Shown: positions 8,471-18,167, counted from the first letter of the stretch. The stretch: DNA of 64,000 bases from Breoghania sp. (GCF_963674635.1 NZ_OY771475.1:4199001-4263000), one strand, 5' to 3'. Notes: a model not told the origin generated them from the letters alone. Program-made: numbers and translations.

Positions 8471-9539
8471 AACCGACCTCCTCGAAAATCAGCCCGTTTC
8501 TTTCGAAAAAGGCGCGGGCCTTGTCCATGATCTCGGGCTTGGCGGAATAGGCGATGACCAGGTGGCCGAAGGGATCTCCAGCAATCTCGTCGACCGTGCC
8601 GGACATGATCCGCACCTCGGTCTCCAGTTCCCGTGTGAGCCGCGCAATGTGGGGTTCGTCTGCCGTCACACCGCGGAAGGTGATGCGCACCAGCACATCG
8701 TCGCCCTCGCAAGGGGCATCCTTGATCTTGCTGGTGATCCATTCCGGCAGGTTTGAGCCGGGCATGGAGGCGAGCATCGTGCGGGTTGTGGGGTGCTGCG
8801 GCTCGATGAAGACATCGAAGGTGGAACCGCTTTCCACGATCGCGCCCTTGTCCATGACCGCGACGCGGGAGGTGGCTGCCTTGACCACTTCCATCTCGTG
8901 GGTGATCAGCAGCACCGTCAGCCCGAGATCCCGATTGATCCGCTTCAAGAGGTCGAGGATCTGCTGCGTCGTTTCCGGATCGAGCGCGGATGTCGCCTCG
9001 TCGGAGAGCAGCAGCTTCGGTCGGGTGGCCAGCGCGCGCGCAATGCCGACGCGCTGCTTCTGGCCGCCTGAAAGCTGGGCGGGGTAGTGGTTCAGCTTGT
9101 CGCCGAGACCGACCATGTCGATCAGCGGATCGATGCGGGCCTTGATGTCCGCGCTGGACAATCCCGCGATTTCCAGCGGCATGGCGATGTTGTCGAAAAC
9201 GGTGCGCGACGACAGCAGGTTGAAGTGCTGAAAGATCATGCCGATGGAGCGGCGAAGGTCGCGCAGCGCCGCACCTTTCAGCTTCGTGACATCGACGCCG
9301 TCCACCAGGACACGGCCGTTCGTCGGCATTTCCAGGCCGTTGACGAGGCGGATGAGCGTGGATTTGCCCGCGCCGGACCGGCCGATAATGCCGGTGATCG
9401 TGCCGCGCGGGACCGTATAGGTGACGTCAACCAGCGCCTTGAAGGCTTCTCCGCCCCTGGAGGAGGCGGGGAATTCCTTCGTGATGTTTTCAAACACGAC
9501 CATGGGGTCGGAGCTGGTCGACGGGTTTTCGTCTGCCAT
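8460..9539 (-). CDS. metN: Methionine ABC transporter ATPase MetN
   Basis: A 359-residue ABC ATPase. Walker A is GRSGAGKST (residues 53-61), the signature is LSGGQKQR, and Walker B includes LLLSDEATSALD. The C-terminal 90 residues form the NIL domain that senses methionine in MetN proteins. The start is uncertain: ATG at 9539 (MADENPS) is given; ATG at 9596 would add 19 residues, and neither has a strong ribosome site. Family alignment begins at about MVVFENITKEF, so even this start has a short extension. First gene of metNIQ; no S-box or other known methionine riboswitch is recognisable upstream. Confidence 0.93.
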   Translation of the reverse strand: MADENPSTSSDPMVVFENITKEFPASSRGGEAFKALVDVTYTVPRGTITGIIGRSGAGKSTLIRLVNGLEMPTNGRVLVDGVDVTKLKGAALRDLRRSIGMIFQHFNLLSSRTVFDNIAMPLEIAGLSSADIKARIDPLIDMVGLGDKLNHYPAQLSGGQKQRVGIARALATRPKLLLSDEATSALDPETTQQILDLLKRINRDLGLTVLLITHEMEVVKAATSRVAVMDKGAIVESGSTFDVFIEPQHPTTRTMLASMPGSNLPEWITSKIKDAPCEGDDVLVRITFRGVTADEPHIARLTRELETEVRIMSGTVDEIAGDPFGHLVIAYSAKPEIMDKARAFFERNGLIFEEVGYGA

Positions 9540-10279
9540 CAGGAACTCGTACGTGGCGTGCGGCGGATGAGGGCCGTACGTGAAAAGGTTGGCCATAACC
9601 AATTCCGGGTCCGACAGGCTGGCTGCACCGGGCCTTCTGCGCGGTTGCAGATGCCTTGATGTCGCGCTCTGTCATCGAGGTGTCGGGCCGGAAGCCCTCG
9701 ACCGTCTGGAAATTGGCTCCGGCTCACCGCGAAGGGAGCTGCCCGCAAGGGATGCGTGCTTCGGGAAGTGGTGCCGGACAGTTCTGAAAGCGGTCTCGCA
9801 TTCGGGAGGGGCGGAAACAGCCTCAAGAACTCTGACGTTGCTGAATAAACGATCTACAGGGAGCGATCAAGAGAAGGATAGTTTTTCTACTCCCGCGCGA
9901 GAATTTGGAATTGGCAATATAAATTACAGGTTCCTCATGGAATGCTGTCTTTTCCTGAAATCTATAAGCAAAAAGCCGCTAGGGGAAATCAAGAGGCTGT
10001 CAAATGGTGAATTGGGAAGTCTGAATGCGACTGGTTGTTTGAGTGCGAAATAGTCTCACCTGGTTTTCGATAGCAGGTGATAAGCTTTTCCGATGAGCGA
10101 TAGTGTTGACCGGGGCGCGATCTCCGTGGTTCCCTGGGCAAGGGCTATTTCAGGTTTTGCCACAAGATGGGTCAGACCCCTGCAAGGCAAGGGGATCTTT
10201 TCTGTTCAAGGCGGCCCGCCATCGGCTGTCGTGCAAGAGGCCGGTCCGCTTTGTTCCGGCATCCTGCGTGAACGAAAAC
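9540..10279. other. Gene-free region upstream of metN with an AT-rich island
   Basis: No convincing gene. The part near metN is GC-rich and holds the stem TCGAGG/CCTCGA at 9675-9701. The part from about 9835 to 10080 is clearly more AT-rich than its surroundings and probably holds the metN promoter. I looked for SAM riboswitch motifs and did not find one. Confidence 0.5.
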
Positions 10280-10303
10280 GGGCGCCGGATCGCTCCGGCG
10301 CCC
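10280..10303 (-). terminator. Terminator of atoE
   Basis: A 10-base stem GGGCGCCGGA/TCCGGCGCCC with a 4-base loop, 22 bases past the atoE stop, followed on the minus strand by GTTTTCGTT. Confidence 0.8.
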
Positions 10304-10325
10304 GTCGTTGTGTCGCTGCCCGTTC

Positions 10326-11648
10326 CTAGACCAGGAAGAACAGCACGCCCATGAAGAGCGGCAAGGTCACGACCATCGCGGTGATGGTGAAGCCCATGAT
10401 GTCGCGGATGCCCAGGCCCGCCACGGCAAGGGCGGGAAGAGCCCAGAACGGCTGGGCCATGTTGCTCCACATGTCGCCGTAGGCAATAGCCATGGCGGCG
10501 ACGCCGACATCGACGCCCAGATCGAGGGCCGCGGGGATGACCAGCGGGCCCTGAACGATCCAGTGGCCACCGCCGCTGGGGACCACGAAGTTGATCACGC
10601 CGGAGGCAAAGAACGTCAGGGCTGGGAAGGTTTTGGCCGAAGAGGCGTCGACGAACCAGTGGGTGATCGACTGCGCCATGCCGGAATGTTCCATCATGTA
10701 CTGGATGCCGCCGTAGAAGGGGAATTGCAGCATCACCGACGCGGTGGCGATCGCACCGTTCTTGATCGCCTTTGCGTAGGCGATCGGCGAGCCGTGCAGC
10801 AGCAGGCCAAGGGCCAGGAACATCAGGTTGCCGAGGTTCAGGTCGAGCACGAAGCCGCGGGTCGCCCAGGTGTAGGCGATATAGGCAAGACCCAGAAGGC
10901 CGACGAAATAGGCCAGAATGCGCGAGTTTTCCAGGCGCTCGGCCGGGGTCATGTTGGCCTTGAGCGGGGTCTCTTCTTCTTCCTCGTCCTTCAGCAGCTT
11001 CGGGTCAGCCGTGACGACGTTTGCCGGCTTCGGGTGCACCGAGTAGGCGACGATCGGCAGGATGATGTAGAGCGCTGCCACAATGATCATATTGTAGGAG
11101 GAGAAGATCGTGTCGGTGACCGGGATCAGGCCGGTCTGCGCTTCCAGCAGGTGGCCGGGTGTCGCCGCGACAAGCGGGATCGACGCCATCAGGCCGGCGT
11201 GCCAGGTCATGAAGCCCATATAGGCGGCGGCCACGAGCACGCGGTAGTCGGCGCCCTTGACGTGGCGGGCGAACTGGCGCGCGAGCAGCGCGGCGACGAT
11301 GAGGCCGAAACCCCACTGGATCGAGCACATGATGGCCGAGAACAGGGCGACGACGGCCGCGGCCATGGCCGGCTGGTGCACCGTTGCGCTGATCTTCTGC
11401 ATCAGGATCTTGACGGCCTTGGTGGAGGCCAGGGCGTGGCCTGTCACGATGACAAGGCACATCTGCATGGTGAAGGTCAGAAGCGACCAGACACCCTTGC
11501 CCCAGTAGCCCACCATATCGACCGGTGTGGAGGAGGTGAAGATGATGCCGGACACGAAGGTCAACAGTGTCAGGATCACCGCAAGGACATAAGCGTCAGG
11601 CAGATAACGCGAGACAAGTCGCGTGAAAAACCCAGCGAGTAGTTGCAT
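10326..11648 (-). CDS. atoE: Short-chain fatty acid transporter AtoE
   Basis: A 440-residue polytopic membrane protein, the same length as E. coli AtoE, which imports short-chain fatty acids such as acetoacetate or butyrate. Hydrophobic segments run throughout, the first being YVLAVILTLLTFVSGIIF near residues 20-37. Family-like stretches include NFVVPSGGGHWIVQGP and SIQWGFGLI. Start ATG at 11648 has GGAGTCG upstream; the frame is open to 11924, but that extension is arginine-rich and not protein-like. It lies downstream of atoDA on the same strand after a 575-base gap, so it probably has its own promoter or a long linked transcript. Confidence 0.92.
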   Translation of the reverse strand: MQLLAGFFTRLVSRYLPDAYVLAVILTLLTFVSGIIFTSSTPVDMVGYWGKGVWSLLTFTMQMCLVIVTGHALASTKAVKILMQKISATVHQPAMAAAVVALFSAIMCSIQWGFGLIVAALLARQFARHVKGADYRVLVAAAYMGFMTWHAGLMASIPLVAATPGHLLEAQTGLIPVTDTIFSSYNMIIVAALYIILPIVAYSVHPKPANVVTADPKLLKDEEEEETPLKANMTPAERLENSRILAYFVGLLGLAYIAYTWATRGFVLDLNLGNLMFLALGLLLHGSPIAYAKAIKNGAIATASVMLQFPFYGGIQYMMEHSGMAQSITHWFVDASSAKTFPALTFFASGVINFVVPSGGGHWIVQGPLVIPAALDLGVDVGVAAMAIAYGDMWSNMAQPFWALPALAVAGLGIRDIMGFTITAMVVTLPLFMGVLFFLV

Positions 11649-12223
11649 GGTTTCGACTCCAAGGTCTTCGTCTACGGGCAGGCCGATCTCTCGGTTGCCG
11701 CCCCCCATTTGCGAAGCGCCGCCATGCAACTCGCCCGGTATTCCGGTGCGAGGATTGCCTCCCTGGAAGAGCCGCTGTCCCTTGCGGCGCGTTTCCTCCA
11801 GTTGTTTCCTCCCCTGCGCGGTCCGGATCTCCGTCAGGGATCTGCGAACCGGGCGGGTCGAATGGCAGCTGCCTTCACCCCAAAGGCCGTCCCAGTTCAC
11901 ACAGCTCCACCGTGCCCGCTCCATGTGCCGTCGCGAAAACGCGACCCTACGGGGCGGGTGCCGATAGATGCGGGAAACTGAAACCGCGCTGTCGTTCTGC
12001 CCGGCGCATCTTTATCGCCGGGGGCTTATGCGTTGCTCGGTCGGCGGGCGGTCGGTGATCAGCGCGCGTTGCGATCACCATGCTCCAGAGGTCCGGGCGG
12101 ACCCGGTGGTCCGGGAGCGTGTGCCGCCGGTCTTGATGTTCGGGAGAAGCGCTGGGCTGCCCCCGAACCGGCTGGTGTTGCTGCAGGCGGAGGATCCGTG
12201 CAGCCGTCGGATGTGTTGTGGCC
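11649..12223. other. Gene-free gap between atoA and atoE
   Basis: This is 575 GC-rich bases. Open frames on both strands give arginine- and proline-rich translations with no domain. An inverted repeat GGTGATC/GATCACC lies at about 12053-12078. I see no clear terminator for atoA or promoter for atoE. Confidence 0.5.
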
Positions 12224-12886
12224 TCAGCCGAAGGTCTTCAGATCTTCCGCGATAGTCAGGGGCGCGTCTGTTGCGGCGATGATGTCCTCCACCTCAAAGC
12301 CCTCGCCCTTCTCCGTCAGCACAAGGCCGTTCTCCGTCACCTTGATGACGGCGCGTTCCGTCACGATGAGATCGACCGCGCCCACGGCGGTGAGCGGCAG
12401 GGTGCATTCCTTCAGGATCTTCGGGCTGCCGTCCTTGCTGCAGTGCTCCATCGCGATGATCACCCTGCGGGCCCCGGTCACGAGGTCCATCGCGCCGCCC
12501 ATGCCGGGAACCATCTTGCCCGGAATGATCCAGTTCGCGAGGCTGCCGGAGGCGTCGACTTCCAGCGCGCCGAGCACGGAGGCATCGACATGTCCGCCGC
12601 GGATCAGCGTGAAGGACATGGCACTGTCGAAATAGGTGGCGTCCGGCGTCGCGGAGACGGGCATGCCGCCGGCATTCGTGATGTCGTGATCGATGCTCTC
12701 GTCGCACGGCTCAACCGTGCCGACACCGATCATGCCGTTTTCCGACTGGAACTGAATCCCGCTGTCGGCTTCGACCTTGCTGGCCACGAGGGTCGGCATG
12801 CCGATGCCGAGATTGACGAGGCTGCCCGGTTCCAGTTCCTTGGCGACGCGTGAGGTAATGCGATCTCTGAGCTGTTTCTTGTCCAT
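12224..12886 (-). CDS. atoA: Acetate/acetoacetate CoA-transferase beta subunit
   Basis: A 220-residue class I CoA-transferase small subunit. The catalytic glutamate that forms the glutamyl-CoA thioester is E49 in QSENGMIG, and NLGIGMPTLV at residues 25-34 is typical. With AtoD it moves CoA between acetyl-CoA or succinyl-CoA and a short-chain acid such as acetoacetate. It follows atoD after 9 bases. Succinyl-CoA:3-ketoacid transferase (ScoB) is an alternative name; the linked AtoE favours short-chain fatty acid use. Confidence 0.93.
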   Translation of the reverse strand: MDKKQLRDRITSRVAKELEPGSLVNLGIGMPTLVASKVEADSGIQFQSENGMIGVGTVEPCDESIDHDITNAGGMPVSATPDATYFDSAMSFTLIRGGHVDASVLGALEVDASGSLANWIIPGKMVPGMGGAMDLVTGARRVIIAMEHCSKDGSPKILKECTLPLTAVGAVDLIVTERAVIKVTENGLVLTEKGEGFEVEDIIAATDAPLTIAEDLKTFG

Positions 12887-12895
12887 GATCCGCCC

Positions 12896-13540
12896 TCACT
12901 GCACGATGTAGTCGATGAAAGTGCCCGGAAGCATGAAGCGGTCCGGATCGATTTCGGCGATTTCGACGACCTTGTCGGCTTCAACGATCACCAGATCTGC
13001 TGCCGTGGCCATGACCGGATTGAAGTTCTTCGTGGTCTTGTTGAAGATGCAGTTGCCGGCCTTGTCGACGATGCTCGCCTTGATGATTGCCACCTGGGCA
13101 CGAAGCGGCTCCTCAAGCAGGTATTCCTTGCCTTGGATCGTGAGCTTCTGCTTGTTCTCTTCGACGATGGTGCCAACGCCGGTTGGGGTCAGGACGCCAC
13201 CAAGGCCCGCGCCTGCAGAGCGGATGCGCTCGATGAGGGTGCCTTGGGGAACCAGTTCCACCTCGATCTCGCCGGAATTCATCTGCTTGCCGGTTTCCGG
13301 GTTCAGGCCGATATGGGAGGCCACGACCTTCGCGACCTGATGGTTTGTCACCAGGCGACCGCATCCCTTGTCGGGGAGCCCCGTATCATTGCAGATGATC
13401 TCCAGGTCGGAGACGTTCGCCTCCTCCAGAGCCGCGATGATTTTCAACGGTGAGCCGACAGCCATGAAGCCGCCGATCATCAGGGAGGTTTTTGCGGGGA
13501 TGAAGTCCACCGCTTCCTGCGCAGAAATAATTGGTTTCAC
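12896..13540 (-). CDS. atoD: Acetate/acetoacetate CoA-transferase alpha subunit
   Basis: A 214-residue class I CoA-transferase large subunit (E. coli AtoD is 220). Family features are MIGGFMAVGSP, NDTGLPDKG, ASHIGLNPETG, VPQGTLIERIR and GGVLTPTGVGT. I chose the GTG at 13540 because alignment with AtoD begins there; the open frame continues up to 13663 but that part is cysteine-rich, AT-rich and looks like promoter DNA. The ribosome site before the GTG is poor. It is the first gene of atoDA. Confidence 0.92.
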   Translation of the reverse strand: MKPIISAQEAVDFIPAKTSLMIGGFMAVGSPLKIIAALEEANVSDLEIICNDTGLPDKGCGRLVTNHQVAKVVASHIGLNPETGKQMNSGEIEVELVPQGTLIERIRSAGAGLGGVLTPTGVGTIVEENKQKLTIQGKEYLLEEPLRAQVAIIKASIVDKAGNCIFNKTTKNFNPVMATAADLVIVEADKVVEIAEIDPDRFMLPGTFIDYIVQ

Positions 13541-14041
13541 GTCGGTGTCACTTTCAACCTGTGATTCATTGAATAGGACTTTACAGCGTTTATCATTTCT
13601 TGAAGATGCGACACAACAGTCAAAACAAAAACAAGTAAAAAAAGAAATTAACAAGTTAAGCAATTAGCAAATATATAGTTGCGGTTAAAAAAGTACCTTT
13701 GGTAGTTTGCTGGCGCAGGAAGTTGACGTAGCGCGAAGTGCTGAGTGCGGAAATAATGGCATTTATACGTATGCCGTGACGTCCGCAAAGTTCTCGGTAT
13801 TGATTAGGCGGGCTAATTCAAATGATTATTTAAATTTGTCGACTGCATGAGAATTGTCAATCTCGGACGTTTGCTCTTGTGTGCCGCGACATAGATTTGA
13901 TCGGAATTGAGCATTGTAAAAAGAAACAGTATTAGCGCTTCGCATCGAGCGAATGAGTGTCGCACGATCAAAAGCCTTCCGCATGATCTCGCCCGGCAGG
14001 ATGATCGACCGCGGCATGTTATTTTGAAAAAGGGTGGGGGT
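13541..14041. other. AT-rich upstream region of atoDA
   Basis: About 500 bases, markedly AT-rich between 13610 and 13700 (runs of A and T), which fits a promoter region for atoD on the minus strand. A 63-codon frame at 13826-14017 on the minus strand has no supporting features. No regulator gene is adjacent, and I do not see a clear sigma-54 type -24/-12 site. Confidence 0.5.
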
Positions 14042-14073
14042 GACCAGCCGCGCTTGTGAACGGGCGGCTGGTC
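14042..14073 (-). terminator. Terminator of the iorAB-type operon
   Basis: The stem GACCAGCCGC/GCGGCTGGTC with a 12-base loop lies 30 bases past the stop at 14103; on the minus strand a T5 run follows about 11 bases later. Confidence 0.6.
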
Positions 14074-14102
14074 GTATCCATCGAGGGGCTCGGCTGCGTC
14101 CC

Positions 14103-16355
14103 TCAGCCGTCGAGCGTGATCTTGGACAGCGGCATGGAGCGCACGCGTTTCCCGCTCAGGTGGGACGCCGCATTGGCAATGGCGGGCGGGATGGCGGGCA
14201 GGCCCGGCTCACCGATGCCGCCCATTTTCTCGCCGCTTTCGATGATGCCGACATGGACGCGCGGCATCTGGTCCGGGCGCAGGATCGGGTAGCCGTCAAA
14301 ATTGCGGGCTTGCGGCGCGCCGCTTTCATAGACCGTGTCTTCCACCAGGGCCTGGGACACACCCAGCGCGACGGCAGAGCGGATCTGCGCTTCGATGATT
14401 GCCGGGTTCACGATGGTGCCGGGATCGATGGTCTCCCAGATGTCATGCACCACGACCGCTCCGTCGCGCAGGGACACTTCGGCAATCGCGGCGGTATGGC
14501 TGCCGAAGGGGGACGCCATTGCGATGCCGCGGGCCCGCATGGTGCCGTCCTCGGCCTGGAACGGCCCGCGCTTCCAACCGCCGGACAAGTCCGCCACATG
14601 CTGCAGAAGCGTGGTGAGACGCGGGGTATCTTTCAGCAGGCGCATGCGCAGCTCGAATGGGTCGAGGCTGCCCTTGTCGGCCATTTCGTCCAGAAACGAC
14701 TCGTAGACGAAATCGTTCATGGAGTTGCCGACCGACCGCCAGAAGGCGACCGGGGCCGGGCTCCTGACATAGGCTTGGGCGATCCGGCGATTGGGGATGG
14801 CGTAGCTCTTGCCGGACAATCCCTCCACCGCGGTCGGGTCCACAGCCTTCGGATTGTGTCCGAAATTCGCTTCCATCGGGCCTTCACAGGCGCTGATGAT
14901 TTCCAGCGCCTCCGGCATGCTGTCGGAAGAGAGGCTTGCGCGCATGCGCACGGCAACCATCGGGCGCAGCGGATCGCGCAGAAATTCCTCCTCGCGGCTC
15001 CAGATCAGTTTGACCGGTCGGCCCACCGCTTTTGCAAGCGCGATGGCCTGCGGGTAGGGATTGGCGTCCGCATAGAGGAAATGTCGCCCGAAAAAGCCGC
15101 CAAGCATTGGTGAGTGGATGTTCACCTGGGCCGGTTCAAGTCCGGCAATCTTGGCGATGGCGGCCTGGAACATTTCCGGCGCCTGATTGGGAAGCCAGAT
15201 GTCGAGGGTGCCATCCTCGTTGAAACGGGCGAGCGTGGAGGGCGGTTCAAGCTGGGCGTGATGCAGATACTGGGCGAAATAGGTCGCCTCAATCACGGTG
15301 TCCGCCTTTGAAAGAACGGCCGGCGCGTCTCCTTCGGCTTCCGCCGTCGTGCCCTCGGCTTTTTCCCCGGCGAGTTGCTTGCGGAAGGCTTTGGTCGAAA
15401 AATCCGCGGGCATGTAACGCTTGTTCGTGCCGTCCGGGCCCGGGTCGTTCCATTGCACTTCCAGCGCCTCAACCGCGCGCTTGGCGTTCCACCAGCGTTC
15501 CGCGACCACTGCGACCGCGCCGTCGAGCCGGTGGATGGAGTGGACGCCGGTCATGGCCTTCACGTCATCCTCGTTGGCGAGGGTGCCAACGGTCAGCCCA
15601 AGACGCGGAGCGTGCTGGACGGCGGCATGCAGCATGCCATCCACCTGGACGTCGATCGAATAGACGGCCTTGCCCGTCGATTTGTCGCGCACATCCAGCC
15701 GCTCCACCGGCTTGCCGATCCAGGAGAAGGTGTCCGGGGCCTTCAAGGTGACGCTGTCGGGATCGGGGACGGGCAGATCCATCGCGGCCTCGGCCAGCAT
15801 GCCGTAACTCAGCTTCCGGCCACTTGTGGCGTGAACAACCTGTCCAGGCTCGGTGGTCAGGTCATCGATGGAAACCTCAAGGCGATTGGCCGCTGCCAGA
15901 AGCAGCATCTGGCGGGCCAGCGCACCCAGGCGCCGCATCACGTCATAACTTGAGCGCACCGACATGCTGCCGCCGGTGATGCGGCCCATGGGCGGGCCCA
16001 TGACCTTGTAGTCATCGCCGGCCGGCGCGTTCTCGACCACGAAGGTGGCCGGGTCGGCGTCGAGTTCCTCACCCACGATCTGCGCCATGGCGGTGAAAAC
16101 ACCCTGGCCACCCTCGTTGAAGGGGCTGAGGAGGCGCACGGAATTGTCGGGCCGGATTTCAAGGAAAGCCGGGACACGGGTGCCTGCGGGAAGGGGCGCC
16201 GTTTCGGCGAAGGCTGCCCGGGTGGGCAGGCCGACACTCAACACCAATGCGCCCGTGGCGGCCGCGGCGGAGCCGAGGAGGAAGCCCCGGCGGGAAATGT
16301 TGGTCGGGGACGAAGAGGCAAGCGTTCGGCGGTCGAGTTCCTGTTTGTCGAGCAT
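14103..16355 (-). CDS. iorB: Isoquinoline 1-oxidoreductase-like molybdenum hydroxylase, large subunit
   Basis: A 750-residue xanthine-oxidase-family catalytic subunit carrying the molybdenum cofactor. A twin-arginine signal SRRGFLLG at residues 21-28 indicates folded export to the periplasm. GGFFGRHF is the cofactor-binding loop, and GIGEPGLPAIPPAIAN near the C-terminus contains the conserved catalytic glutamate. With its 2Fe-2S partner (16360-16818) it would oxidise an N-heterocycle or aldehyde and pass electrons to a cytochrome. No cytochrome c subunit gene is adjacent. Substrate cannot be read from sequence; aldehyde dehydrogenase is the main alternative. Confidence 0.85.
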   Translation of the reverse strand: MLDKQELDRRTLASSSPTNISRRGFLLGSAAAATGALVLSVGLPTRAAFAETAPLPAGTRVPAFLEIRPDNSVRLLSPFNEGGQGVFTAMAQIVGEELDADPATFVVENAPAGDDYKVMGPPMGRITGGSMSVRSSYDVMRRLGALARQMLLLAAANRLEVSIDDLTTEPGQVVHATSGRKLSYGMLAEAAMDLPVPDPDSVTLKAPDTFSWIGKPVERLDVRDKSTGKAVYSIDVQVDGMLHAAVQHAPRLGLTVGTLANEDDVKAMTGVHSIHRLDGAVAVVAERWWNAKRAVEALEVQWNDPGPDGTNKRYMPADFSTKAFRKQLAGEKAEGTTAEAEGDAPAVLSKADTVIEATYFAQYLHHAQLEPPSTLARFNEDGTLDIWLPNQAPEMFQAAIAKIAGLEPAQVNIHSPMLGGFFGRHFLYADANPYPQAIALAKAVGRPVKLIWSREEEFLRDPLRPMVAVRMRASLSSDSMPEALEIISACEGPMEANFGHNPKAVDPTAVEGLSGKSYAIPNRRIAQAYVRSPAPVAFWRSVGNSMNDFVYESFLDEMADKGSLDPFELRMRLLKDTPRLTTLLQHVADLSGGWKRGPFQAEDGTMRARGIAMASPFGSHTAAIAEVSLRDGAVVVHDIWETIDPGTIVNPAIIEAQIRSAVALGVSQALVEDTVYESGAPQARNFDGYPILRPDQMPRVHVGIIESGEKMGGIGEPGLPAIPPAIANAASHLSGKRVRSMPLSKITLDG

Positions 16356-16359
16356 GCGT

Positions 16360-16818
16360 TCAACCCTCCTTCGTCTCGTCGGCGAGATCGTGGATCGCCG
16401 CGCTGATCGCGTTATAGGTCCCGCAGCGGCACAGGTTGCTCATCGTCGCCGCGATGTCGTCTTCGCTCGGGTTCGGTGTTTCCTTCAGCAACGAGGTCGC
16501 GGCCATGACCTGTCCGGACTGGCAATAGCCGCATTGCGGCACCTGGTGCTCGACCCATTTGTCGACGACCCTCTTGCCAACCTCGTCTTTCTCGATCGCC
16601 TCGATCGTGGTGATCCGGCTGCCGGCAACGCTGTCAACGGGGGTGACACAGGAGCGCGTCACCACACCGTCGACCAGAACGGAACAAGCGCCGCACTGGG
16701 CGATGCCGCAGCCATATTTCGTTCCGGTCAGTCCCAGTTCATCCCGGATGACCCAAAGCAGCGGCGTCTCGCCGTCCGACTGGATTTCATAGGATTGATC
16801 GTTGATTTCGAGTTCCAT
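16360..16818 (-). CDS. iorA: Isoquinoline 1-oxidoreductase-like small subunit (2Fe-2S)
   Basis: A 152-residue iron-sulfur subunit with two [2Fe-2S] sites: C37, C42, C45 and C57 (plant-ferredoxin type, GCGIAQCGAC) and C96, C99, C130 and C132 (CGYC and CRC). It has no signal peptide and probably travels through the Tat system with its partner, as in related pairs. It is encoded 4 bases before iorB, the usual order. Confidence 0.92.
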   Translation of the reverse strand: MELEINDQSYEIQSDGETPLLWVIRDELGLTGTKYGCGIAQCGACSVLVDGVVTRSCVTPVDSVAGSRITTIEAIEKDEVGKRVVDKWVEHQVPQCGYCQSGQVMAATSLLKETPNPSEDDIAATMSNLCRCGTYNAISAAIHDLADETKEG

Positions 16819-17342
16819 GGCTCACTCATCCGGCTGGCTTGGTTTGTCAGTCCTGCTGCTGTCGAAAAATGCCGCAGGCGCGCATGCGACGCGCGCGCTC
16901 GCGGATGGACAGATCAGCAGGATCGCGTGTTCATCAATGGCTTTTGCGCTGAGCGGAAAACCGTATGACGTTGCTAAATAGGTGCGACAAGCTGACAGAG
17001 AATAGCTGCCGGTCGTCCGCGGCTGGTTTCGCCGCGAAGGATCTCACCAAACATTATGAAAATCAGATGTTTGTATGGGGCTGCGGATTTGAAAAGATTT
17101 TCGTGATGCCCGCCGGCAAGATGCGTGTCGGATCACAATTGGACAGGGCCGTTCCAGATTTTGAAATATGGTTCGATCTTGACCGGAGATCGCGAGCCAT
17201 GAGGGACGCGCGACGCGCGGGGGCAGATCAAGGGGACACGGTGCCGGTGGCGGCCGGGGCTCGCCTTGAGCCTGGCCGCGCCGGTCGGATCCTCGCGGCC
17301 AGATCTGTGTCCACGTGTCTTCGAAACGCGTGGCCCGCTCTT
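16819..17342. other. Gene-free upstream region of iorAB
   Basis: This 524-base stretch includes a moderately AT-rich part at 16965-17185 with an inverted repeat at 17048-17073. A plus-strand frame 16965-17432 encodes no recognisable protein and runs into the antisense of ygiD. Confidence 0.5.
17048..17073. promoter_or_regulatory. Inverted repeat, candidate operator of iorAB
   Basis: CAAACAT and ATGTTTG form a perfect 7-base inverted repeat with a 12-base spacer, 230 bases before iorA. No regulator is linked, so its role is a guess. Confidence 0.3.
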
Positions 17343-18167
17343 TCAGGCCGCGTGGAACACGAAGGACCGCATGGAGACCGAGCCCAGATCGATGGCGTCG
17401 GTCATGAAGGTCAGCTCGTCGCGTGTATCTGACGCGCCTGCGATGGTGAGGGCGGGGAGATAGTGGTCGAGCGTCGGGTGCGCCATGTGCAACAGGCTGC
17501 CCAGCTGGCCGGGATCCGAAAGCGTGGCGAGGTCGCGGTCGGTCAATCGCTCGGTAAAGAGCGTATCGAACTCCACCGCGAAATCCTGCGGTTTTCCGCC
17601 CGGACGCATGGTGCGCAGATTGTGCACCACGTTGCCCGAGCCAAGGATGAGGACGCCGCGATCGCGAAGCGCGGAGAGCGTCTTGCCGACCTCAAGCTGG
17701 TGGTCGAGCCCCCGGCTCATGTCGATGGAGACCTGAAAAACCGGCACATCGGCTTCCGGGTAAAGGAATTGCAGAATGGTCCATGCGCCGTGATCGAGGC
17801 CCCATGTCTCGTCTTCCTCCGCGTGATGACTGGCCAGCAGGGTCACCACTTCGCGCGCGAGCTCGGGATCGCCCGCGGCCGGATAGGTTTGGGCGTAAAG
17901 TTCGGGCGGGAAGCCATAAAAATCGTGGATGGTGCGCGGCATGGCCGACACATCGACAAGGGTGGTGCCCTGCGTCATCCAATGGGCGGAGACCACGAGG
18001 ATCGCCTTGGGACGGGGGAGGCTGCGGCCTAGCTCCGACCAGGCGCGGCTGAAGGCGGTGTCCTCGATAGCGTTCATCGGGCTGCCGTGACCGAGAAAGA
18101 CAAGCGGCATCCTGTCGCTCGGCGACAGGCGGTCATGAAGGGTCTTAAGGTCTTGTGCAGTGCTCAC
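17343..18167 (-). CDS. ygiD: YgiD-type extradiol ring-cleavage dioxygenase
   Basis: A 274-residue class III extradiol dioxygenase of the DODA/YgiD group. Metal-site histidines are H27 in LGHGSPM, H62 in SAHW and H126 in GLDHGAW, with the HPTLDHYLP segment near residue 230. E. coli YgiD opens the ring of L-DOPA; the native substrate here is unknown. The start is a GTG at 18167 with AGGAGAAC 5 bases upstream. It is divergent from a LysR-type gene (18338), which is the common arrangement for this family. Confidence 0.9.
   Translation of the reverse strand: MSTAQDLKTLHDRLSPSDRMPLVFLGHGSPMNAIEDTAFSRAWSELGRSLPRPKAILVVSAHWMTQGTTLVDVSAMPRTIHDFYGFPPELYAQTYPAAGDPELAREVVTLLASHHAEEDETWGLDHGAWTILQFLYPEADVPVFQVSIDMSRGLDHQLEVGKTLSALRDRGVLILGSGNVVHNLRTMRPGGKPQDFAVEFDTLFTERLTDRDLATLSDPGQLGSLLHMAHPTLDHYLPALTIAGASDTRDELTFMTDAIDLGSVSMRSFVFHAA

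Noticed and set aside
9490..9675. Frame with MTERDIKASATAQKAR before metN, considered as a remnant gene or alternative metN start
   Set aside because: It is out of frame with metN, preceded by stops, and has no ribosome site; too short to call a pseudogene.
9603..9760. Possible SAM riboswitch upstream of metN
   Set aside because: I compared it with SAM-I, SAM-II and SAM-IV patterns from memory and found no matching core; only a GC-rich hairpin.
13826..14017. 63-codon minus-strand frame upstream of atoDA
   Set aside because: No ribosome site, domain or coupling to a neighbour; likely a chance frame in promoter DNA.
16965..17432. 155-codon plus-strand frame near ygiD
   Set aside because: It ends inside ygiD in antisense and has no domain or good start.
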